Shown here: one piece after another, positions 1 through 5,576 of the stretch
How positions within the stretch are numbered: position 1 is the stretch's first letter
Layout of the letters: each line of letters begins with the position of its first letter
Assembly: GCA_964424545.1 (NCBI GenBank)
Contig: CAYRJN010000185.1
Span: 1-7,588 of the forward strand
Origin: JAUVIB01 sp964424545
Lineage (GTDB): Bacteria; Calditrichota; Calditrichia; Calditrichales; Calditrichaceae
Length of the DNA stretch: 7,588 nucleotides
Reading direction: 5' to 3'
Position numbers and translations under genes: made by a program
The notes under the pieces: model-generated
The model's input: only the letters and a program-made list of their open reading frames with translations
Database searches by the model: none
Told to the model about the DNA's origin: nothing

Positions 1-206
1 AAAGAGATATAGAATATACAAAAAACTACAAAACTTAACTGACTAAGTAGAAGTAAAATCATTTAGTATTTATTTGTATAGGAATTTCAAAGTTTACGCT
101 TATTCAATTATTTTTCTATTTGTGTAATTCAACATTATCAATTTGCAAAACTATGTTCTTAAATTTCGATACTTATAAACGTGATAATAGGTTGTAATCA
201 TAATCT
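1..206. other. AT-rich region without a recognisable gene
   Basis: All frames on both strands are interrupted by frequent stops and I see no tail of an upstream gene. The stretch is very AT-rich. It presumably carries the promoter and leader of the UbiA-family gene that follows, but no -35/-10 pair is good enough to name: TTGCAA at 143-148 and GATAAT at 183-188 are badly spaced relative to each other. Confidence 0.5.
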
Positions 207-1175
207 TTGAACGTGAAAGGCGATAAAATTAATAAGGCGATATCAATATTAGATTATTTTTTTGTATTAAGACCGATGCTTTTTTTTCCGGGCTGGTCAA
301 CGCTGCTGGCCGGCTATTTTATTGAAGGGAAAAAACATCTTTTTGTGCAATCATTTGACGGCGCGCTCTATGATGCGTTAAAGATTATCATTTTACTGTT
401 TTCTTTTGCGGCCGCTATGGGTGCCAGTTTTTTATTAAATCAATTAAAGGATATTGCCAGCGATAAAGAGAACGATAAACTCTATTTTATCAGTAAGGGA
501 TATATTAAAAAGAGCGCGGCGCTTGTGGAGATAATAATATTAATCTTAGCCGCCCTTGCTTCCGCTTTGTATATTTCCGCTTCTATTTTTATTGTGGTTG
601 TATTGTTTATTGTTCTTACGGGTTATCTGTATAATTTTAGACCATTTTCAATGAAAGATAAACCGTGGTTAAGTTTGCTGGCAAATGCCGCAATGGGTTT
701 TTTTGCCTTCGCCGCAGGCTGGCTTGGCGCGCAGGAATATTCGCCGTACATTTTTTATGACGCCCTGCCTTATTTGTTTTTTAATACGGCGCTTTATTTC
801 TACACAACTTTGCCGGATATAGAGGGTGATAAAAAATCGAATAAGCATACCTTGGCCGTTGATTACGGAATAAAACCTTTGCTTTGGGCGGCGTTCGGAT
901 TGTATCTGTTAAGCTTAACAAGCGCTCTCTATCTTGGGGATGTTCAGGCCTTGTTTTTTATTTTGTTGTCTTTGCCCTTTTTTTTGACAACCATTATAAA
1001 AAGGGATATTGGCAGCGCAGTAAGAACAACAAAATTTTCCATTTTGTTTTATGCGCTGGCCGTTTGTTTTAAATTGCCGTTCTATTTTCTGTTGATGGTT
1101 GTTGTATTCTTCTTTAGCAAATGGTATTTTAAAGCAAGGTTTAACGTAATTTATCCGAGTTTTGGAGAAAATTAA
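207..1175 (+). CDS. UbiA-family prenyltransferase (integral membrane)
   Basis: This is an integral membrane enzyme of the UbiA superfamily, which transfers a polyprenyl chain from its diphosphate to an aromatic or other acceptor (quinone, heme O, chlorophyll or lipid pathways). Both diagnostic Asp-rich motifs are visible: NxxxDxxxD at N78/D82/D86, and DxxxD at D204/D208 followed by the usual KxxxKHTLAVDYG-like stretch (about 209-221). These bind the Mg2+-diphosphate. The rest is a series of hydrophobic helices (about 15-37, 57-77, 104-140, 155-173, 186-201, 225-265, 275-305), and the 322-residue length fits the family. The acceptor cannot be told from sequence, and no quinone or heme genes lie nearby to help. 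The start is uncertain: TTG at 207 and GTG at 213 are both possible with no good Shine-Dalgarno, while the next ATG (residue 24) would cut into the first helix. The gene is monocistronic as far as the window shows. Confidence 0.85.
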   Translation: MNVKGDKINKAISILDYFFVLRPMLFFPGWSTLLAGYFIEGKKHLFVQSFDGALYDALKIIILLFSFAAAMGASFLLNQLKDIASDKENDKLYFISKGYIKKSAALVEIIILILAALASALYISASIFIVVVLFIVLTGYLYNFRPFSMKDKPWLSLLANAAMGFFAFAAGWLGAQEYSPYIFYDALPYLFFNTALYFYTTLPDIEGDKKSNKHTLAVDYGIKPLLWAAFGLYLLSLTSALYLGDVQALFFILLSLPFFLTTIIKRDIGSAVRTTKFSILFYALAVCFKLPFYFLLMVVVFFFSKWYFKARFNVIYPSFGEN

Positions 1176-1204
1176 TTCATAAGTGAGCATGATTTATTGT
1201 TTTC

Positions 1205-1219
1205 AACGCATTGTGTTTT
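1205..1219 (+). terminator. weak candidate terminator after the UbiA gene
   Basis: A 5-bp stem (AACGC 1205-1209 with GTGTT 1213-1217, one G-T pair, 3-nt loop) runs into a short T stretch about 30 nt after the stop codon. It is small and weak, so it is only a candidate end of the prenyltransferase transcript. Confidence 0.22.
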
Positions 1220-1240
1220 ACCCAAATTGATATCATTATT

Positions 1241-1249
1241 TGTTATAAT
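1241..1249 (+). promoter_or_regulatory. extended -10 promoter for the small RNA candidate
   Basis: TGTTATAAT matches the extended -10 consensus TGnTATAAT exactly. There is no good -35 at 17 bp; TTGATA at 1227-1232 is only 11 bp away. This is typical of extended -10 promoters, which can work without a -35. The predicted transcription start is about 1256-1257, exactly where the GC-richer island begins. Confidence 0.55.
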
Positions 1250-1255
1250 AAATAA

Positions 1256-1377
1256 TGGTGGCCGTGCAGGGGAGGCGTGAGCATTGTAGTGATTTGTTAG
1301 GAAACACCGCGTTACAAGCCTATGCGGGATGTTCGCGACGACATCCAAAGAAACGCTCAAGTTGAGTAGACGTTTTT
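1256..1377 (+). ncRNA. candidate structured small RNA upstream of ftsY, family not identified
   Basis: A GC-richer island stands out sharply from its very AT-rich flanks. It starts just after a perfect extended -10 element and ends in a hairpin followed by T5. Predicted by eye: a long imperfect hairpin at 1281-1319 (GC plus TTGTA 1284-1288 paired with TACAA 1313-1317 plus GC; inner GTG-TTT 1289-1295 paired with AAACAC 1302-1307; loop 1296-1301), a 6-bp hairpin at 1327-1346 (GGATGT/ACATCC, 8-nt loop), and the 3' terminator hairpin. The neighbouring gene encodes the SRP receptor, so 4.5S RNA was considered, but the conserved SRP domain IV loop (GGTCAGG...AGCAGCC around a GGAA tetraloop) is absent. 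Short stretches such as GATGTTCGC and GTTACAAGCCT recall parts of 6S RNA, but the long closing stem of 6S is not seen. It could also act as a ftsY leader. A 36-codon frame (ATG 1255, TGA 1363-1365) crosses it without a ribosome binding site. Confidence 0.5.
1351..1377 (+). terminator. terminator-like hairpin ending the small RNA candidate
   Basis: AAACG (1351-1355) pairs with CGTTT (1371-1375), and inside it CTCA (1356-1359) pairs with TGAG (1363-1366) around a 3-nt loop, with TAGA (1367-1370) bulged. The stem runs into TTTTT (1373-1377). This is a plausible intrinsic terminator of modest strength. It lies 62 bp before the ftsY start, so it could also be an attenuator in a longer ftsY leader. 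Confidence 0.4.
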
Positions 1378-1439
1378 AACGACTTGTTTTTTTGATTGAA
1401 AATTTATAACAAAATTTAAAAGAGTTTTATGGAGGATTG

Positions 1440-2348
1440 ATGGCTTCGGAAAAAATAGACGAAGGGTTGAAAAAGACGCGAAAAAGCGTGTTTTCGAGAT
1501 TAACGCGTTTGTTTAGCGCAAAACGCAAAATAGATGAAGGTTTGTTGGATGAAATAGAAGAAATTTTAATAACCGGCGATGTCGGCGTGGATACAACATT
1601 ATCCGTGCTTGATCATGTGCGCCAGCGGGTAAAAAAAGAAGGTTTTGAAACAGCCGACGAGTTGGATGCACTTATCAAAGAAGAGATTGCTTCTTTACTG
1701 CAAGCTCCGCCGCAAGAAGAAATTAAAGAGAGCCCCTATGTTATTTTGGTTGTAGGCGTTAACGGCAGCGGGAAAACGACGTCTATTGCCAAGTTAGCGT
1801 ATCATTTTAAAAATAAAGGGAAGAATGTCTTGCTTGCGGCGGGCGATACCTTTCGCGCTGCGGCTATCGAACAGCTATCGCATTGGGCTGACCGGATAGG
1901 CTGTGAAATTATTAAGCATCAGGCTAATTCCGATCCGGCCGCTGTAGTTTATGATGCTGTTTCAGCGGCCGTTTCTCGCAGTGTAGATTATTTGATTATT
2001 GATACGGCCGGACGTTTGCATACCAAATCCAATTTAATGGAAGAGCTTGCAAAAATTTACAGAGTCATAAAAAAACAACTTCCCGATGCGCCGCATGAAA
2101 CCCTGCTTGTGCTTGACGCGGGTAACGGACAGAACGGCTTGAATCAAGCCAAAGAGTTTATAAAAAGTTCGGATGTAAACGCTATCTTTTTGACCAAATT
2201 GGACGGCACGGCCAAAGGCGGAATAGTGCTGGCCATTAAGGAAAAATTGAATATTCCGGTGAAGTATATCGGATTAGGCGAAAAACCTGATGATATGGAA
2301 ATCTTTAACCCCAAAGCGTTTATCGAAGGATTGTTTAGCAAAGAATGA
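1440..2348 (+). CDS. ftsY: signal recognition particle receptor FtsY (SRP GTPase)
   Basis: FtsY is the membrane-associated SRP receptor. It forms a GTP-dependent complex with Ffh and delivers ribosome-nascent chain complexes to the Sec translocon. The 302-residue protein has an N domain (about 1-95, helical) and a G domain carrying the P-loop GVNGSGKTT (106-114), DTFRA (136-140), DTAGR (188-192), the SRP-GTPase motif DAGNGQ (226-231), TKLD (252-255) and GLGE (278-281). The long acidic A domain of E. coli FtsY is absent, as in many short bacterial FtsY proteins; membrane binding would depend on the basic N-terminal helix (residues 11-30, rich in Lys/Arg). The start chosen is ATG 1440 behind GGAGGA (1431-1436); the in-frame TTG at 1437 touches that site and is less likely. 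FtsY usually reads DATTGQN where this protein has DAGNGQN, a mild variant. The stop overlaps the rimO start (ATGA), implying translational coupling. Confidence 0.96.
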   Translation: MASEKIDEGLKKTRKSVFSRLTRLFSAKRKIDEGLLDEIEEILITGDVGVDTTLSVLDHVRQRVKKEGFETADELDALIKEEIASLLQAPPQEEIKESPYVILVVGVNGSGKTTSIAKLAYHFKNKGKNVLLAAGDTFRAAAIEQLSHWADRIGCEIIKHQANSDPAAVVYDAVSAAVSRSVDYLIIDTAGRLHTKSNLMEELAKIYRVIKKQLPDAPHETLLVLDAGNGQNGLNQAKEFIKSSDVNAIFLTKLDGTAKGGIVLAIKEKLNIPVKYIGLGEKPDDMEIFNPKAFIEGLFSKE

Positions 2349-3652
2349 GAAAAATACACATAACGACGCTCGGTTGTTCTAAAAATACGGTGGATTCCGA
2401 ATGGTTGGCCGGATTATTGGAAACGAATAATTTTGAAGTTATCGAAGACCCCGGCTCGGCGCATGTGATAATTTTGAATACATGCGGTTTTATACAGGAG
2501 GCCAAAGAGGAGTCGATTCAGGCTATTTTTGAGGCGTTGGAATTAAAAAAAGACGATCCTGCAAAAAAAGTATTTGTCGCCGGATGTCTTTCTTCCCGTT
2601 ATCGCAGCGAAATAGAACGGGAAATCCCGGAAGTCGACGCTATTTTCGGAACAGAGGAATACTCGGCCATTTTACAGGCCTTAGGCAAAGGCCATTCGGC
2701 GGCGGATAATTTGTATCGTACGCGTAAACTGAGCGCTCCGGAGCATACGGCCTATTTAAAAATATCGGAGGGCTGCGATCATACTTGCTCTTTTTGCGCT
2801 ATTCCGGCTATCCGCGGAAAACATCGTAGCCGCAGTAAAGAATCCCTGATTGAAGAGGCGCGATTGCTTGCCAAAAAAGGGGTAAAAGAGTTAATTGTAA
2901 TTTCCCAAGATACGGCGTCCTACGGTAAAGATATTTACGGCAGACAGGAAATTGTCCTCTTGTTGCGCGAGTTGGCGAAAATAGAAGGGATTCGTTGGGT
3001 TAGGGTTTTATATTGGTATCTCGCTAATTTCCCTTTGGAATTTGTGGATTTGATCAACGATAATGAAAAAATAGTTCCATATATTGATATTCCTTTACAG
3101 CATATCAGCGATAAAATATTGCGTTTGATGCATCGCGGCGATACGCAGGAGTCCATTTATCGCCTCCTTGATACGATCCGAAATAGAGCGCCGCAAGCCG
3201 CCATTCGCACTACTTTTATTGTCGGACATCCCGGCGAAACGGAGAAGGAATTCGATGAGCTATATGATTTTGTAAAGCGCTATAAATTTGACAGGCTGGG
3301 AACGTTTGTCTATTCCGACGAAGCGGGCACGCATTCTTTTGATCTTTCGGAAAAAGTAGAAAAAGAGAAAGCGCTTGAGCGTCAGAACCGTATTATGGAA
3401 ATGCAGCAGCAAATATCTTTGCAGAAAAATTTGACCTTAATTGGTAAAAATGAGTTTGTTATTGTAGATGATTATGATAAAGAAAATAGTGTTTATATCG
3501 GTAGAAGCAGGAGAGACGCCCCTGAAATTGATAACGAAGTATTAATAAATTCTAAAAATGATAACCTTAAGATTGGCGAATTGCTTAAAGTTCGCATTAC
3601 GGACGCCGGTGAATATGAATTATATGGGAACGTTATTAAAAGGAATTTGTAA
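2345..3652 (+). CDS. rimO: ribosomal protein S12 methylthiotransferase RimO
   Basis: RimO is a radical-SAM enzyme that adds a methylthio group to the conserved aspartate of ribosomal protein S12 (Asp89 in E. coli). The 435-residue protein shows the expected order. An N-terminal MTTase domain has cysteines C11 (in TLGCSKNTVDSE), C47 and C81 for one [4Fe-4S] cluster. A radical-SAM core has CxxxCxxC at C144/C148/C151, YIDIPLQH near 246-253 and the IVGHPGET stretch. A C-terminal TRAM domain follows, with the RimO-like GRSRRDAPEID signature. The TLGCSKNTVDSE start and the DAPEID TRAM signature favour RimO over the tRNA enzyme MiaB. One oddity: after WVRVLYWY, a Leu replaces the Pro of the usual YxYP-type segment. 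ATG 2345 overlaps the ftsY stop by 4 nt, so the two genes are probably co-transcribed and coupled. Confidence 0.95.
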   Translation: MRKIHITTLGCSKNTVDSEWLAGLLETNNFEVIEDPGSAHVIILNTCGFIQEAKEESIQAIFEALELKKDDPAKKVFVAGCLSSRYRSEIEREIPEVDAIFGTEEYSAILQALGKGHSAADNLYRTRKLSAPEHTAYLKISEGCDHTCSFCAIPAIRGKHRSRSKESLIEEARLLAKKGVKELIVISQDTASYGKDIYGRQEIVLLLRELAKIEGIRWVRVLYWYLANFPLEFVDLINDNEKIVPYIDIPLQHISDKILRLMHRGDTQESIYRLLDTIRNRAPQAAIRTTFIVGHPGETEKEFDELYDFVKRYKFDRLGTFVYSDEAGTHSFDLSEKVEKEKALERQNRIMEMQQQISLQKNLTLIGKNEFVIVDDYDKENSVYIGRSRRDAPEIDNEVLINSKNDNLKIGELLKVRITDAGEYELYGNVIKRNL

Positions 3653-3681
3653 AATAGTTGTTGTTATCTTAACTTACTATC

Positions 3682-3709
3682 GGTTTTTTGAAAAAAATGC
3701 CATTTTTTT
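3682..3709 (+). terminator. possible weak terminator between rimO and the GWxTD gene
   Basis: An imperfect hairpin (GGTTTTTT from 3682 with AAAATGCC ending 3701; one mismatch, one G-T pair) is followed by T7 at 3703-3709. The stem is A-T rich and weak. If it works, it would lower read-through from ftsY-rimO into the GWxTD gene; no convincing separate promoter for that gene is visible in the 73-bp gap. Confidence 0.3.
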
Positions 3710-3725
3710 AAAAAGGTTTTTAATT

Positions 3726-5012
3726 ATGGGGAAAACAGCTTTCTTTAAAAAAACGCTTCTTTTTATTGTTGTATCTTTTATTTCTTTAAATGCGCAATAT
3801 CTTGAAAACTCCAAATACAGCGGCGTAGGTCTGCCATATTTCGAAGCAGCCGTTTACCGTCAATTTGCTTTTGATAAAAAGAATATCCGATTAACAACCA
3901 TTTGTAATTTTCTATATGACGATTTAGCCTTTGAAAAAAGCGATAGCGGCGGTTATAATGCCAAGGTTAAATTAATTACCGCCGTATATAATGATAAAGA
4001 TCGTATGGTGAATTCTCGGGTTGTGGAGAAAGAAGTATTTCTCGATAAATACGAAATGACAAACAGTCGTTCGGACAACATCACCATAACCAATGAATTT
4101 CTTGTTGAACCGGGGAAATATATTGTTCTTTTAAAAGCTATCGATATGAAAACGCAAAAACAGCTGCAACGGAAAGTTAATGTTGAAATGCCGGACTATT
4201 CCAAATTTGAGTTAAGTTTAAGCGATATACGCATTTATAAAGACGTTGTCATTGATTCTCTTGGGCGTATCATTCGATTTGTACCGGCCTATACCAATAA
4301 TTTTACCAACAGAATGGCGGTTTTTTATACGGCATTTGACATTTTCTCAAAACAGGATACTATTGCCGCTTCGATTCGTTTGTCTATGATTAATTCCGAT
4401 GACGAGGCGGAGATTGATACGACTTTTAATAAAATTTTGATTGGCCAGTTAACTACTCAACTGCTGAATATATCGATTCGGGAACTAAAACATAATGCCT
4501 ATACCATAAGCGTCAAAGTGAAGACAAAAAAAGGGAAAGCGGAAACCAAGCGTTTTGTTTCTTTTTATTGGACGGAAGTTCCCGGTACGGAAGAAGATAT
4601 TGATTTGGCTTTCAGGCAGATGGCTTATATTGCCGATACGGATTCGTTGGATTATTATGAAGATAAAAGTCTTGCTGATAAACAAGCCTATTTTAAGCGA
4701 TATTGGAAACGGCACGACCCCAATCCGGATACGGAAAAAAATGAGTTGCAGGATGAATATTTTAGGCGCGTTAATTATGCCAATCAACATTTTTCCGCTT
4801 TTAATATGCCGGGATGGAAAACCGATAGAGGGCGAATTTATATCAAGTTCGGCGCTCCGGATGAAATCGACCGTCATCCTTTTGATATGGACAGCAAGCC
4901 CTATATTATTTGGCGTTATTATGGTATTCGTAAAGAGTTCGTTTTTGTGGATGTTTCGGGTTTTGGCGATTATCGCCTCGACCCCTCTTATTATAATGTG
5001 GAATTTGAATAA
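3726..5012 (+). CDS. exported GWxTD-domain protein of unknown function
   Basis: The predicted 428-residue protein starts with a signal peptide (basic MGKTAFFKK, hydrophobic core about 10-20, likely cleavage after LNA at 23, before Q24). A long beta-rich middle region without recognisable catalytic motifs follows (about 30-280). The C-terminal GWxTD domain has its naming motif at G363-W364-K365-T366-D367, then RGRIYIKFGAPDEI, an IIWRYYG stretch and FVFVDVSGFGDYRL, all as in the family. GWxTD proteins occur mainly in FCB-group, Acidobacteriota and related genomes; their function is not established. The frame stays open upstream to 3558 inside rimO, but the signal peptide and the AAAAGG at 3711-3716 (9 nt before the ATG) favour ATG 3726. 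The protein has no lipobox cysteine after the signal and no obvious membrane anchor, so it is probably periplasmic or outer-membrane associated. It lies 73 bp after rimO on the same strand. Confidence 0.85.
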   Translation: MGKTAFFKKTLLFIVVSFISLNAQYLENSKYSGVGLPYFEAAVYRQFAFDKKNIRLTTICNFLYDDLAFEKSDSGGYNAKVKLITAVYNDKDRMVNSRVVEKEVFLDKYEMTNSRSDNITITNEFLVEPGKYIVLLKAIDMKTQKQLQRKVNVEMPDYSKFELSLSDIRIYKDVVIDSLGRIIRFVPAYTNNFTNRMAVFYTAFDIFSKQDTIAASIRLSMINSDDEAEIDTTFNKILIGQLTTQLLNISIRELKHNAYTISVKVKTKKGKAETKRFVSFYWTEVPGTEEDIDLAFRQMAYIADTDSLDYYEDKSLADKQAYFKRYWKRHDPNPDTEKNELQDEYFRRVNYANQHFSAFNMPGWKTDRGRIYIKFGAPDEIDRHPFDMDSKPYIIWRYYGIRKEFVFVDVSGFGDYRLDPSYYNVEFE

Positions 5013-5044
5013 AAATTTAAAATGGAAGAGAAATAATAGAAAAT

Positions 5045-5068
5045 AAAAAAAGCCGGGATTAACCGGCT
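5045..5068 (-). terminator. intrinsic terminator of rpmB, probably shared with the GWxTD gene
   Basis: AGCCGG (5051-5056) and CCGGCT (5063-5068) form a perfect 6-bp GC-rich stem with a 6-nt loop. On the minus strand it is followed by seven T (plus-strand A run 5045-5051), a strong intrinsic terminator for rpmB. On the plus strand the stem is followed by CTTTT, so it can also stop transcription from the convergent GWxTD gene (ends 5012). The hairpin overlaps the rpmB stop codon (5059-5061), and one arm encodes the last residues, Ala-Gly. Confidence 0.82.
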
Positions 5069-5265
5069 CTTTTAATCGTAGGTTTTTGGATTTTCCCAGC
5101 TTGAATGCAGCTTGTGCAGACACGCATTCTTTTTACGCCCGAATCGGTCTGAACGCGTATTTTTTGCAGATTAGGCATAAAACGCCTTTTGTTTTTATTA
5201 TGCGCATGACTCACGTGGTTACCTACCATAGGTCGCTTGCCGCATATTTCGCATACCATAGCCAT
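5059..5265 (-). CDS. rpmB: 50S ribosomal protein L28, zinc-binding form
   Basis: L28 is a small protein of the large ribosomal subunit. This 68-residue copy shows the family core CEICGKRPMVGNHVSHAHNK (residues 5-24) followed by NKRRFMPNL. It has two CxxC pairs, C5/C8 and C50/C53, marking the zinc-ribbon (C+) version rather than the cysteine-free version used in E. coli. The ATG at 5265 is chosen because AAGGAG lies 8 nt upstream and translation then begins MAMVCEICGK, as expected for L28; an in-frame GTG three codons earlier overlaps that site and is unlikely. The gene stands alone on the minus strand, without rpmG beside it, and ends in its own terminator. Confidence 0.96.
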   Translation of the reverse strand: MAMVCEICGKRPMVGNHVSHAHNKNKRRFMPNLQKIRVQTDSGVKRMRVCTSCIQAGKIQKPTIKRAG

Positions 5266-5273
5266 TGAAATCA

Positions 5274-5279
5274 CTCCTT
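5274..5279 (-). promoter_or_regulatory. ribosome binding site that fixes the rpmB start
   Basis: On the minus strand AAGGAG sits 8 nt before ATG 5265. It overlaps the alternative GTG at 5274, which rules that codon out as a start. Confidence 0.8.
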
Positions 5280-5339
5280 AATAGTCGCTTGTCAAAATAT
5301 ATAAGATATTAATTTAAGTTAAAATTTAGAAAAAATCAA

Positions 5340-5368
5340 TTAAAAATGAAAGTTTTTAATTCTATAAT
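5340..5368 (+). promoter_or_regulatory. possible promoter for the phosphoesterase gene
   Basis: A consensus -10 TATAAT (5363-5368) lies 17 bp after a weak -35 TTAAAA (5340-5345). If used, the leader would be about 200 nt and would include both inverted repeats of this region. In such AT-rich DNA a TATAAT can arise by chance. Confidence 0.33.
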
Positions 5369-5421
5369 GCAATAATATTTTCCGATACCTACGCGCCAAT
5401 TTAAAATATTGCGTGAATGAT

Positions 5422-5461
5422 CCACACTTACTTTTATTTGATTTAATAATAAAAAAAGTGG
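5422..5461. repeat. imperfect inverted repeat
   Basis: CCAC (5422-5425) pairs with GTGG (5458-5461), and the inside is a T-rich arm facing an A-rich arm (TTTTATT with AATAAAA) with a few bulges. It could be an operator-like site or a leader hairpin; it lacks the T run of a terminator on the plus strand. Confidence 0.3.
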
Positions 5462-5576
5462 AAATTGTCCTATTCCCTTTTAGAAGCGCTTAGGTTTATT
5501 TTGTATTAACAAATGATAAATATTTAAACTGATTATCGGAAGAGTGGAAAGATATTTGATTTTAGGAGACGATTAA

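Larger units (their letters stand above)
5280..5576. other. divergent intergenic region between rpmB and the phosphoesterase gene
   Basis: This AT-rich stretch separates two divergent genes and should hold both promoters. No reading frame of note was seen. Visible structure: a TATAAT at 5363-5368, a small inverted repeat ACGC...GCGT with inner AAT/ATT at 5391-5414, and a longer A/T-rich imperfect inverted repeat at 5422-5461. On the minus strand a TTGACA-like hexamer (5295-5290) lies too close to the rpmB ribosome binding site to be its -35, and no convincing rpmB promoter was found. Confidence 0.5.

Noticed and set aside
1172..1360. 62-codon minus-strand frame opposite the RNA candidate
   Set aside because: No ribosome binding site, no recognisable protein, and it lies antisense to a region with strong plus-strand promoter and hairpin signals.
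1256..1377. 4.5S SRP RNA, T-box or tRNA identity for the RNA candidate
   Set aside because: The SRP domain IV loop is missing. The ACCGCG at 1306-1311 recalls a T-box, but there is no specifier/antiterminator layout and no amino-acid gene downstream. The GTTCGCGAC loop does not form a proper T-arm and no cloverleaf can be drawn.
3558..3725. Upstream extension of the GWxTD frame into rimO
   Set aside because: It would overlap rimO by 95 nt and bury the clear signal peptide that starts at 3726.
4485..5123. Long open frames opposite and alongside the GWxTD gene (minus 4485-5123, 212 codons; plus 4555-5046, 163 codons)
   Set aside because: They are shadows of the GWxTD gene: the translations look random and rich in Ile/Phe/Lys, resemble no family, and overlap a clearly coding frame with a recognisable domain.
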